From NCBI RefSeq assembly GCF_020463795.1, contig NZ_CP080025.1, positions 995,001-1,059,000 on the forward strand: 64,000 bases of DNA. Reading direction: 5' to 3'. How positions within the stretch are numbered: the first letter of the stretch is position 1; each line of letters starts with the position of its first letter. The position numbers and the translations under genes are program-made. Positions 55,968 through 64,000 of the stretch are shown here, piece after piece. The notes beneath the pieces are model-generated. The model saw only the letters and a program-made list of their open reading frames with translations. It was not told where the DNA came from and did no database searches. The DNA is from Echinicola marina (GTDB lineage: Bacteria; Bacteroidota; Bacteroidia; Cytophagales; Cyclobacteriaceae).

Positions 55968-57770
55968 ATGAATGAGAACCGGCACAGTGTCATCACTGTG
56001 GTCATTATTATTGTCGGCATAGTTTTATTAACTAAGCTTTTTGTCATCCAAGTACTGGATGACAGTTTCCTGAGGCGTGCAGAAAGGAATGCGGTCCAAA
56101 GAATAGTCGATTATCCCTATAGAGGATTGGTCTATGACCGCCATGGAGAGTTGCTTGTTTATAATAATCCTGTCTTTGACCTGATGGTCATCCCAAAAGA
56201 ATTCAACATTGAAGACACGGCCAAATTCTGCAAACTGTTCCAAATTGAAAAAGATCAACTTATAGAGCGCTATCAGAAAGCTAGGAAATACTCCTATGTA
56301 AAACCTTCCCCTCTGATCAAACAAATCTCCAACACGGAATTTGCCAGAATTCAGGACTACCTGATCGACTACCCCGGCCTATTTATCATGACACGGTCAG
56401 TTCGGGCATACCCTGATTCTGTAGGCGCCAGTGCATTAGGCTATATTGCTGAAATCCAGCCCAAGCAATTGGAAAGAGATTCTGCCAATTATTATAATCA
56501 AGGAGATTATATTGGACATTCCGGCATTGAATCTTATTATGAAAAAATCCTAAGAGGCAAAAAAGGAGCAAAGTATAAAATGGTCAATGTACGAGGAGTT
56601 GATAAAGGCTCCTTTAAAAATGGCCAACTGGATACCGCCTCTATTCCTGGTGAAAATCTTCAATCGACCATAGACCTGGAATTACAGAAGTATGGTGAGA
56701 AACTAATGGAAGGCAAAAAAGGCTCAGTAGTAGCCATCGAACCTAAAACAGGTGAAATACTTTCCATCATTTCTGCACCAGTATATAATCCTAATCTATT
56801 GGCTGGAGCCGCATATGGAAAGAATTATGGTAAGTTACTCAATGACTCCACGATGCCATTGTTCAATAGGCCCATCATGGCCATGTATCCCCCTGGATCT
56901 ATCTTTAAAATCGTACAATCCCTTATCGGACTACAGTGGGGTATCATTACACCCAATACCACTTTTGCCTGCAACAAAGCCTTGGTTGCTTGCCATAACC
57001 ACCCAAGTCCTGTAAATTTATTTGGCGCCATCCGAAACTCCTGTAATCCCTATTACTACCAGGCTTACCGATTGATGATCAACCAAGATGTATCTTCTAA
57101 TACCTACACTGATACCCAAATAGGATTGGATAAATGGCATGAAGCGGTTGAAAAATTCGGGCTTGGAAACAGATTGGGCATTGATTTACCATCAGAAAAA
57201 AGTGGCAGTGTCCCCTCAAGCTTACTATATGATCGAATGTATGGTAAAAACAGATGGAAATACTCTACCATATATTCCCTATCCATAGGTCAGGGAGAAA
57301 TGCAAGTAACCCCAGTTCAGATGGCCAACCTTGCCGCCATCTTTGCCAATAAAGGATATTACTATACTCCCCATTTGATTAAATCTGTGGATGGAGACCC
57401 TGAAAAAATACCTGAAGAATATCAGATCAAACATGAAGTAGGCGTGTCTCCTCATCACTTTGACATGGTTCAGGACGCCATGGCTGAAGCACTTTATGGC
57501 ACTGCCATGAGGGCTATCATCAGTGACATCACCATAGCCGGTAAAACCGGTACGGCCCAAAACCCCCATGGTGAGGACCATTCGGTATTCGTTGCTTTTG
57601 CGCCCAAGGAAAATCCACAAATTGCCATTGCTGTATATGTGGAAAATGCTGGCTGGGGCGGACGTGCTGCTGCAAGTACGGCCAGCTTGATGATAGAGAA
57701 ATATTTAAGAGGACATATAGAAAGACCGGCTTTGGAAGACTATGTTTTGGTCGGCGATTTTGGAGACTAA
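55968..57770 (+). CDS. mrdA: Penicillin-binding protein 2 (transpeptidase)
   Basis: 600 residues. One membrane anchor (VITVVIIIVGIVLLTKLFVIQVL), the PBP dimerisation/pedestal domain (about 40-230) and the transpeptidase domain with active Ser311 in PPGSIFK (Lys314), the SCN of RNSCNPYYY as the second motif, and Lys526-Thr-Gly (KTGTAQ). It crosslinks peptidoglycan for elongation with RodA. Starts at the base after the mreD stop. Confidence 0.96.
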   Translation: MNENRHSVITVVIIIVGIVLLTKLFVIQVLDDSFLRRAERNAVQRIVDYPYRGLVYDRHGELLVYNNPVFDLMVIPKEFNIEDTAKFCKLFQIEKDQLIERYQKARKYSYVKPSPLIKQISNTEFARIQDYLIDYPGLFIMTRSVRAYPDSVGASALGYIAEIQPKQLERDSANYYNQGDYIGHSGIESYYEKILRGKKGAKYKMVNVRGVDKGSFKNGQLDTASIPGENLQSTIDLELQKYGEKLMEGKKGSVVAIEPKTGEILSIISAPVYNPNLLAGAAYGKNYGKLLNDSTMPLFNRPIMAMYPPGSIFKIVQSLIGLQWGIITPNTTFACNKALVACHNHPSPVNLFGAIRNSCNPYYYQAYRLMINQDVSSNTYTDTQIGLDKWHEAVEKFGLGNRLGIDLPSEKSGSVPSSLLYDRMYGKNRWKYSTIYSLSIGQGEMQVTPVQMANLAAIFANKGYYYTPHLIKSVDGDPEKIPEEYQIKHEVGVSPHHFDMVQDAMAEALYGTAMRAIISDITIAGKTGTAQNPHGEDHSVFVAFAPKENPQIAIAVYVENAGWGGRAAASTASLMIEKYLRGHIERPALEDYVLVGDFGD

Positions 57771-57771
57771 A

Positions 57772-59046
57772 GTGAGACAAGACGATTTATATATCAACAA
57801 AATTGATTGGCTAACCATATTAATATATTTAGCCTTGGTAATGATTGGCTGGATCAATATCTATGCTGCTGTTTACGACGAACAAGCGGCCAAAAGTATA
57901 TTTGACTTCAGTATCAATTCCGGAAAACAATTGGTATGGATAGGTACAGCTGTCCTGCTGATCACCATCATCATGGTAGCTGATTACCGGCTTTTTGATA
58001 ATCTCAGTTTGATATTGTTCGGTTTTTTCCTGCTCATCCTATTGCTTACTCCCTTTATCGGTAAGGAAATCAACGGGCAACGAGCCTGGTTTGAACTGGG
58101 TCCCTTTAGACTTCAGCCAGGGGAATTCGCCAAATTTGCCACTGCTTTGGCTCTTGCCAAGTTCATAGAAAAACCTTCCTTTGACCTGAGTCTTCCTAAA
58201 TACCAGTTCCAAGCGATTTTGATCATTTTATTACCCATTAGTTTGATCATGCTCCAGCCTGATACAGGGACTGCCATGGTCTATACTTCCTTTTTTATCA
58301 TGCTGTACAGGGAAGGAATGCCGCAGAAATATTATGTATTGGCACTGATATTTATAGCCATTTCATTGCTTTCCCTTGCCATAGAAAACAATATCTATAT
58401 TGTGGCTGCGGTCTCGGTTATCACCTTAACAATGATCCTCTCTGGCAAAAAGACCTGGAAAAGGACCTTGACTTTTTCATTGATTGGCGTGGCAATTATT
58501 GCGTATAGTTACAGTTTGGATTTAGTGGTTTCCAAATTACCTACTCACCAACAGAACAGGATCATGGTATTATTTAATCCTGACATTGATCCGTTGGGTG
58601 TAGGCTGGAATGTCACCCAATCCAAAATTGCCATTGGCTCTGGTGGCTTTTGGGGCAAGGGCTATTTGGAGGGGACACAGACTAAATTTGACTTTGTTCC
58701 AGAACAACATACAGACTTTATCTTCTGTACCTTGGGAGAGGAATTTGGCTGGATCGGTAGTTTGGTGGTAGTCGGCCTGTTCGTCGCCTTATTGATACGT
58801 TTGGTGTTTCTGGCAGAAAGACAGAAGACCCGATTTTCAAGGGTATATGGCTATTGTGTGGTCTCAGTATTGCTTTTCCACTTTATGATCAATATATCCA
58901 TGACCATCGGACTCTTTCCCGTGGTCGGCATTCCTCTTCCTTTCTTCAGCTATGGAGGTTCTTCTCTTTGGTCCTTCACCATCCTGTTATTTATATTCAT
59001 CAAATTGGATTCTCACAGAATCCAATTGCTAGGAAGGATGAATTAA
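57772..59046 (+). CDS. rodA: Rod-shape glycosyltransferase RodA (SEDS family)
   Basis: 424 residues from a GTG at 57772 (V/MRQDDLYINKIDWLTILIYLAL). An ATG at 57742 would overlap mrdA by 29 bases and add ten residues not typical of the family, so the GTG is preferred. Ten membrane helices; SEDS features LQPGEFAKFATALALAKF, LQPDTGTAMVY, and FSYGGSSLW near the end. It polymerises lipid II with PBP2. Ends in a shared terminator. Confidence 0.94.
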   Translation: MRQDDLYINKIDWLTILIYLALVMIGWINIYAAVYDEQAAKSIFDFSINSGKQLVWIGTAVLLITIIMVADYRLFDNLSLILFGFFLLILLLTPFIGKEINGQRAWFELGPFRLQPGEFAKFATALALAKFIEKPSFDLSLPKYQFQAILIILLPISLIMLQPDTGTAMVYTSFFIMLYREGMPQKYYVLALIFIAISLLSLAIENNIYIVAAVSVITLTMILSGKKTWKRTLTFSLIGVAIIAYSYSLDLVVSKLPTHQQNRIMVLFNPDIDPLGVGWNVTQSKIAIGSGGFWGKGYLEGTQTKFDFVPEQHTDFIFCTLGEEFGWIGSLVVVGLFVALLIRLVFLAERQKTRFSRVYGYCVVSVLLFHFMINISMTIGLFPVVGIPLPFFSYGGSSLWSFTILLFIFIKLDSHRIQLLGRMN

Positions 59047-59084
59047 AAAAAAGCCGAGGATTTGAATAATTCCTCGGCTTTTTT
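59047..59084. terminator. Bidirectional terminator between rodA and the sulfatase
   Basis: AAAAAAGCCGAGGA (59047-59060), a 10-base loop, TCCTCGGCTTTTTT (59071-59084). T-runs on both strands serve both converging genes. Confidence 0.9.
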
Positions 59085-59085
59085 A

Positions 59086-60492
59086 TTAATCCACTACTGG
59101 TTGAGTCAGCCGGTAGGTTTTATCATACTGTTCAACTTGTCTTATTCTCCAGACAGGTGCTTCCAAAAACAATGGATGTGGTAGCTGTACATCCCAAGTC
59201 CCCAGTTTTTTCAATAATCTTTTGGTAATATCAAGATTTTGCAAGGCCACATCATGCTGCTCAGAGATATCATTTTCAAGATCATATAACATAGGCAACC
59301 TATCAGGAATCCTGATCAACTTCCATTTTCCCTCACGAATAGCCGCACTGATGGTAAACCTCCACTTGATTTCATCATGCGGCCGTCCTTGTTTTTCCCC
59401 ATTCAAAAAAGGCATCAGGTTTAGACCATCAAATTTATCTTCTTCTCTTAATTCCCCACCAGCCAAAGCGATAAATGTCGGAGTAAGGTCAAGAGAAGAC
59501 ACCTGCTCCTTGTAAACCTTACCAGCAGGAAGCTGTGATGGCCAGTTGATGATAAAAGGCACCCTTATCCCTCCCTCCATCAATGTCCCCTTTTTGCCAT
59601 TAAAAGGTGCATTAATAGAAGCGTTGGTTTCTGCAGGGCCTCCATTGTCACTGATAAATACAATCATGGTATTTTCCCTCAGACCAGCTGCTTCCAAAGC
59701 TTGTACTATTCTACCTATGTTGAGATCAAGTCTGTGAACCATGGCTGCATAGGTTCTCCTTCTTTCATCCTTAATATGCTTATAAAGCTCCAAATCTGCC
59801 TCTGTGGCCTGTAGTGGTGCATGTGGTGCATTAAACGAGGCATATAAAAAAAACGGTTCCCCCTTATGCCTATGAATAAAATCAACGCATTCATCTCCCT
59901 TATCATCTGTAATATAGGTGATTTTCTGAGGTGTCTTATAGTTACATTCAATGGGACTCTGATAACCTTTTCCATCAGCGGAAGCTGTAAAATAATCATG
60001 TCCCCCGCCTCTATATCCCCAAAATTCATCGAATCCACGGTTCAATGGATAAAATTGATCTTCATAGCCTAAATGCCACTTCCCCACGATCCCATTCACA
60101 TAGCCCAAATTATGAAGATGATCCGCCACTGTGGCTACCTCCACAGGAAGACCATGAAAGTCGGGGTCGAAACCAGGCTGTACGCCTCCTAAATTATTAT
60201 CATAACCGAATGTGACTTGGTTCCTGCCTGTAAGTAATCCAGCGCGGGAAGGACTACATACTGCTGAAGAAACATATCCCTCTGGAAAAAACACCCCTGT
60301 ACTGGCCAACTTATCAATATTCGGGGTTTTAATTTGGCTACTTCCTGTAAAGCCCAAGTCTCCATAACCCAGATCATCTGCTACAATTAAAACATAATTG
60401 GGTTTTTCTAGGGCCTTTTCTGCTTTATCTTGGGCACTTAGTCCAAAAACATTGGCCAAGAGCAGAAGCAATACCAATCTCAGTGATTTCAT
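59086..60492 (-). CDS. Sulfatase (arylsulfatase-type, formylglycine)
   Basis: 468 residues from MKSLRLVLLLLLANVFGLSA, a signal peptide; the frame opens 11 codons earlier but that N-terminus would bury it. The active-site motif is Cys79-Ser-Pro-Ser-Arg (SSAVCSPSRAGLLTGRN), where Cys79 is converted to formylglycine. Metal ligands Asp39/Asp40 (VADDLGYGDLG) and the later DNGG (FISDNGGPAE) are present. Substrates in marine Bacteroidota are usually sulfated polysaccharides. It stands alone here: no SusCD pair or other polysaccharide enzyme is adjacent. Confidence 0.93.
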   Translation of the reverse strand: MKSLRLVLLLLLANVFGLSAQDKAEKALEKPNYVLIVADDLGYGDLGFTGSSQIKTPNIDKLASTGVFFPEGYVSSAVCSPSRAGLLTGRNQVTFGYDNNLGGVQPGFDPDFHGLPVEVATVADHLHNLGYVNGIVGKWHLGYEDQFYPLNRGFDEFWGYRGGGHDYFTASADGKGYQSPIECNYKTPQKITYITDDKGDECVDFIHRHKGEPFFLYASFNAPHAPLQATEADLELYKHIKDERRRTYAAMVHRLDLNIGRIVQALEAAGLRENTMIVFISDNGGPAETNASINAPFNGKKGTLMEGGIRVPFIINWPSQLPAGKVYKEQVSSLDLTPTFIALAGGELREEDKFDGLNLMPFLNGEKQGRPHDEIKWRFTISAAIREGKWKLIRIPDRLPMLYDLENDISEQHDVALQNLDITKRLLKKLGTWDVQLPHPLFLEAPVWRIRQVEQYDKTYRLTQPVVD

Positions 60493-60587
60493 AAATCCTT
60501 TTGTGTTGAAAACAGGCAAAACCATCCACCTTGGCCTGCACCATTTCGTAATAAACCTTATTTACAGATTACTGGATTTGTTAGGGA

Positions 60588-61676
60588 TTACTTTTCGTCA
60601 AACTTTCTGTAAATCAAGTGCAAAAACTCATGAACCTCTTCTGATTCTTTGTCCCAGCTCAATTCTGTCAAATACCTTGCATTGACCAAATCGATGGCTT
60701 CTACGAAACTATCGCATTGGTCGATGGATTTGAAGGCATGTCCCATCAGATCTGGATTGCCATCAAATAACTTCTTGGTAAACATAAACCGCTGGTTGAT
60801 GGCCACACCATCTTCCAAACTATCTATAGGCCCCTTCAATAGGCCGCTTTGTTCAGATTCAAACTTTGCCCAAGCCAATGCGGGGTCTATATTTCCTTCT
60901 GCAGCCCCCACTGTAACTTCCTTTCTCTCAGAGATAGGCAATTCCTCTTGTTCTTCATCTTGTACCTCTTGGGCCAAGGCATCTTCCTCACCTTTGTCCT
61001 GCTTTCCGGGCACAATCTCCTCTGCATCCACCGCACTTTGTGCTGTCAATTCCTCGACAGCGGGTAAAAGTTCATCCCAAGCAATCGGCAAGACCTGAGA
61101 CAAACTGGCCAATAGCTCTTTGGCAGGCGTCAGTTCAGCCTGTAGCTTTTCATAGGCTTTGCTCAATTCATTTTTAAGGGTATCTGCATCAGCTTGTCCT
61201 CCTCTCTCCAACAATTCCGTAAGTAAATTCCCATGCCATTTGATATACTTTTTACTCGCCTTCAGATGCTCAGCTGGATGCGGGGAGGTTGCTTTCTCTA
61301 TTTCCCCCCAAAGATAAACCATAGGGTCCAAAGCCAATAAAACCGTATCGATCACCGCTACCTCCATCATTGGTTCAAAATGAGCCCGCTCGACTTTGAT
61401 CGCCCTTGACAGAACATCCATAAACTCTTTCAGCGCAGAAGCCACCGCCATGTCTCTATAATCAAAAAAAGGATTGCTCTTCAGCTTCTCCAATTCTTCC
61501 TGCCACTTCTCAAAAAGGGTCTTAATGATCATGAAATTAACCTGGGAGTTGGGCGTAAGCTGGATAATTTCCTGTCCAGACATGTACTTTTTGGTACCGA
61601 AATATTCCGAACATACTTTGTTCGAAAAAGCCTGAGCATAGTTTTCTAAATAATTGAGGTTAATTTTATCGTTCAT
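60588..61676 (-). CDS. Hypothetical protein, mostly helical, acidic linker
   Basis: 362 residues, no signal peptide or membrane helix. I do not recognise a family. Residues 1-215 are predicted alpha-helical (e.g. FSNKVCSEYFGTKKYMSGQEIIQL, LFEKWQEELEKLKSNPFFDYRDMAVASALKEFMDVLSRAI), residues 220-265 form a Glu/Asp/Gln-rich linker, and 270-362 a second helical part ending FLHLIYRKFDEK. It is divergent from the ferredoxin gene, with only 34 bases between the two starts, so they may share regulation. Confidence 0.75.
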   Translation of the reverse strand: MNDKINLNYLENYAQAFSNKVCSEYFGTKKYMSGQEIIQLTPNSQVNFMIIKTLFEKWQEELEKLKSNPFFDYRDMAVASALKEFMDVLSRAIKVERAHFEPMMEVAVIDTVLLALDPMVYLWGEIEKATSPHPAEHLKASKKYIKWHGNLLTELLERGGQADADTLKNELSKAYEKLQAELTPAKELLASLSQVLPIAWDELLPAVEELTAQSAVDAEEIVPGKQDKGEEDALAQEVQDEEQEELPISERKEVTVGAAEGNIDPALAWAKFESEQSGLLKGPIDSLEDGVAINQRFMFTKKLFDGNPDLMGHAFKSIDQCDSFVEAIDLVNARYLTELSWDKESEEVHEFLHLIYRKFDEK

Positions 61677-61710
61677 TAGTAAGGATTTTCATAATTGAAG
61701 TAGAAGAATG

Positions 61711-62037
61711 ATGCCTAAAATAGTAATTGAAAACCTATACCACAAGGAGATTTACACAAAAGCACCTGATAGCAAAGTTATTGAAATTATCCATGAAAAT
61801 GCTATAGATTGGATGCACGCTTGTGGTAAAAAGGGTCGTTGCACTACTTGCCTGATGATAGTCATTGAAGGTCAGGAAAATCTTTCTGCTTTGAGTGATC
61901 GGGAAGAATATTTTCGAAAATTGGGCAGGCTAAAAGAAAATCAACGCTTAACTTGCCAGACAAAGATCAATCAAGGCAGTATCCACATTAAAGTGGATGA
62001 GCGGTACAAATTCCCGCATATGGATTATAGTGAATAA
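61711..62037 (+). CDS. [2Fe-2S] ferredoxin
   Basis: 108 residues from MPKIVIEN (an ATG one codon upstream is also possible). Cys38, Cys44, Cys47 (ACGKKGRCTTC, C-x5-C-x2-C) and Cys82 (RLTCQTK) are the cluster ligands of the plant/adrenodoxin-type fold. It could serve as an electron donor to an unidentified oxidoreductase. Next to tdk but with a 54-base gap. Confidence 0.9.
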   Translation: MPKIVIENLYHKEIYTKAPDSKVIEIIHENAIDWMHACGKKGRCTTCLMIVIEGQENLSALSDREEYFRKLGRLKENQRLTCQTKINQGSIHIKVDERYKFPHMDYSE

Positions 62038-62091
62038 TTTCCATCCCAAGCGCAACGCATTTAGTATATTCAGATAAAGACCAACGGAAAA

Positions 62092-62676
62092 ATGTTTATA
62101 GAACCTTCGATAGGGAACAAACATCCCAAGGATAAAATTGGCCATATTGAGGTTATCTGTGGCTCCATGTTTTCCGGAAAAACAGAAGAGCTGATCAGAA
62201 GGCTCAACAGGGCCCTTATAGCCAGACAAAAGGTCGAGATTTTCAAACCGGCCATGGATACCCGATACCATGACACCAATGTGGTCTCCCATAATGAAAA
62301 TGAAATCCGGTCCACACCTGTACAGTTTGCAGACGACATCATGCTTTTGGCGGGAGATTGTGAAGTAGTTGGAATCGATGAAGCCCAATTTTTCGATGAA
62401 AACCTTGCACAAGTAGCCAATAAGCTCGCCTTGACAGGAAAAAGAGTCATCTTGGCGGGCTTGGACATGGACTTTGAAGGCAAACCATTTGAGCCCATGC
62501 CGCAGCTCTTGGCCATGGCCGAATACGTCACCAAGGTACATGCAATATGCATGAAATGCGGTGACTTGGCTTCTTACAGTTTCAGGCTATCAGATGCCAA
62601 ACAAAAGGTAGTACTGGGAGAAAAAGACAGTTATGAGGCCAGGTGCAGAAAATGTTTCTATGAAGACAAAAAATAA
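62092..62676 (+). CDS. tdk: Thymidine kinase
   Basis: 194 residues. Walker A is GSMFSGKT (24-31), followed by the type II TK pattern [33 protein letters not shown] and the lasso/zinc region with two CxxC pairs (ICMKCGD and ARCRKCF). Phosphorylates thymidine in salvage. The N-terminus is about 15 residues longer than the core. Confidence 0.95.
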   Translation: MFIEPSIGNKHPKDKIGHIEVICGSMFSGKTEELIRRLNRALIARQKVEIFKPAMDTRYHDTNVVSHNENEIRSTPVQFADDIMLLAGDCEVVGIDEAQFFDENLAQVANKLALTGKRVILAGLDMDFEGKPFEPMPQLLAMAEYVTKVHAICMKCGDLASYSFRLSDAKQKVVLGEKDSYEARCRKCFYEDKK

Positions 62677-62709
62677 CCTGTCAGCTCATCCCATTTTCTC
62701 CATAAGGCC

Positions 62710-63396
62710 ATGATAAAAAAGACTCAAGGTATCGTCATCCACTATATCAAGTACAAGGAGACTTCCATTATCGCCAAAATTTTCACCAGGGACCTTGGCC
62801 TGAAAAGCTATATAGTCAATGGAGTACGAAGTCCTAAGTCAAAGTCTAAAATGGCATTTTTCCAGCCCCTAACCTTACTGGACTTGGTGGTCTACGACAA
62901 AGAAAATGCTTCCTTGAACCGGATTTCAGAAGTAAAACTAACCATCCCTTTTCAAAAAATCCCCTTCGATTATTATCGATCAGGAACAGCCCTGTTTATT
63001 GCAGAAATCCTTGGCAAGTCCATATATGAAAACTATCAAAACGAATACCTGTTTGATTTTATCTATCAAGCGATCATCCTATTGGATCAGGAGGAAATAA
63101 ATCTCGGCAATTACCCCATCGCTTTTTTATTGGAAACCTCCAGATTTTTAGGCTTCTCTCCCAATAATGCCGCTGAGTTCTTTGAACAAGTACATCCAGC
63201 TATAAACGAAGCTACTTATGCAGTAATGCAAAAGCAGCACTTTAATCAAATCCTTCAAGCTCCTTTCAATAAGGAAATCAAAATCCCTGGAGTGGTCCGA
63301 AAACAATTATTGGATGATCTAATAAAATATTACAGTATCCACCTTGAGACTTTTACGGAAGTAAAATCCCTGGAAGTGCTCAGAAACTTAATGTAA
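62710..63396 (+). CDS. recO: DNA repair protein RecO
   Basis: 228 residues: N-terminal OB fold (KKTQGIVIHYIKYKETSIIAKIFTRDLGLKSYIVNGVRS) then the helical C-terminal domain. No CxxC zinc pair is visible, as is common in this phylum. It loads RecA with RecR in gap repair. Follows tdk after 33 bases and converges with the gene at 63403. Confidence 0.93.
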   Translation: MIKKTQGIVIHYIKYKETSIIAKIFTRDLGLKSYIVNGVRSPKSKSKMAFFQPLTLLDLVVYDKENASLNRISEVKLTIPFQKIPFDYYRSGTALFIAEILGKSIYENYQNEYLFDFIYQAIILLDQEEINLGNYPIAFLLETSRFLGFSPNNAAEFFEQVHPAINEATYAVMQKQHFNQILQAPFNKEIKIPGVVRKQLLDDLIKYYSIHLETFTEVKSLEVLRNLM

Positions 63397-63402
63397 TCAT
63401 CA

Positions 63403-64000
63403 TCAGTTTTTCACTATAATTTCCTTGGTGCTTTTAGAAAAGATTCCTGGAATCTCCTTGTCATTGGCATCAATCAGTACCAGTTCCAGTTTATGCTTAC
63501 CAACAGGAAGACCATTGATCTTTACTTGCCCTAGATCATTGACCATATATTCCTTGTCAAATATGCTGATCTTAATACGCATACCATCCTCTTTCAAGTC
63601 GCCTCCCACCAATATAAAGTCAACCAAAACTGGGCTATCCTTTTCGAACACCTGACCATTATGGGGCAAATTAAGTCCTATCACTGGATCTTCATTTTCC
63701 GGAAAAGGACTAGATTCACCCACCACAAAATCCCTATCGACATAATTCCCATACTCCTTAAGGGCCAGGCCTTCATCATCCACTAAATATGCCAGCACCT
63801 TATACGTACCCCGGTTCAAGTCTTTTTTAAATATGGGCATATTATAGCCTACTGGGTCATTACCATTTATAATCATATTCAATTGGAATCCATTTCTTCC
63901 TTCCTCAAAAGGGTAATTTTTGATATTAAACTCAAAAGGCACCCCTCCTTCCTTAAATACCTCATTTTCCAAGGGACTATATAATTCCAACATAGCATCA
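63403..64000 (-). CDS. Hypothetical protein, 5' end outside the window
   Basis: About 199 residues are visible. An ATG lies at 63993 but the frame stays open upstream (Asp-Ala before the Met) to the window edge and no signal peptide is seen, so the true start is probably beyond 64000. The visible part consists of beta-rich Ig-like segments: LELYSPLENEVFKEGGVPFEF and IGLNLPHNGQVFEKDSPVLVDF share a similar layout, suggesting two repeats of an extracellular domain. No function can be named. Confidence 0.75.
   Translation of the reverse strand, partial: DAMLELYSPLENEVFKEGGVPFEFNIKNYPFEEGRNGFQLNMIINGNDPVGYNMPIFKKDLNRGTYKVLAYLVDDEGLALKEYGNYVDRDFVVGESSPFPENEDPVIGLNLPHNGQVFEKDSPVLVDFILVGGDLKEDGMRIKISIFDKEYMVNDLGQVKINGLPVGKHKLELVLIDANDKEIPGIFSKSTKEIIVKN

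Overview
The window comes from a member of the Bacteroidota, most likely a marine or environmental Cytophagales of the Cyclobacteriaceae type. The reasons are SusC/SusD pairs, type IX secretion (T9SS) cargo proteins, TAnnTTTG-type -7 promoter boxes, an initiator tRNA with no encoded CCA, a CcmBCDEF cytochrome c assembly operon, and AT-rich intergenic DNA without obvious Shine-Dalgarno sites. The genus call is an inference from gene style; no database was searched.

Layout. 1-8424: a truncated SusC and a complete SusC-SusD pair, all on the minus strand. 9016-13187: a secreted beta-propeller-like lipoprotein, an M19 dipeptidase lipoprotein and an M1 peptidase. 13526-17361: an outer-membrane porin, a BCCT transporter and a tandem universal stress protein in one tight operon. 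17380-19699: a UPF0158-like protein and a 7TM/PAS protein with a phospho-acceptor-like His box but no ATPase domain. 20219-25135: a three-gene iron/siderophore uptake locus (TonB receptor, DUF4374 lipoprotein, PepSY membrane protein) resembling XusABC of Bacteroides. 25974-29416: tRNA-fMet, era, der, a small acidic lipoprotein and a SprT-like protein. 29449-37900: four successive minus-strand T9SS cargo genes that share a C-terminal module but carry different passengers. 38259-41720: rho and serS, divergent. 41857-46585: ccmB, ccmC, ccmD-like, ccmE (Cys variant), ccmF. 46713-50706: DUF2520 protein, UbiA-family prenyltransferase, purN, purH. 50707-53583: an accessory patch with a TraB/GumN protein, a REP-associated tyrosine transposase (RAYT) and four clusters of palindromic repeats. 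53584-59046: mreB-mreC-mreD-mrdA-rodA. 59086-64000: sulfatase, unknown protein, ferredoxin, tdk, recO, and a gene cut by the window end.

Most of the window is core Bacteroidota housekeeping. The parts that reward a second look are the RAYT with its 82-bp three-palindrome repeat in direct copies on both sides, the T9SS cargo cluster, the Xus-like operon with an internal terminator, the kinase-like protein lacking a catalytic domain, the Cys-type CcmE, and the porin-BCCT-Usp operon. I did not find a CRISPR array, prophage or insertion sequence.
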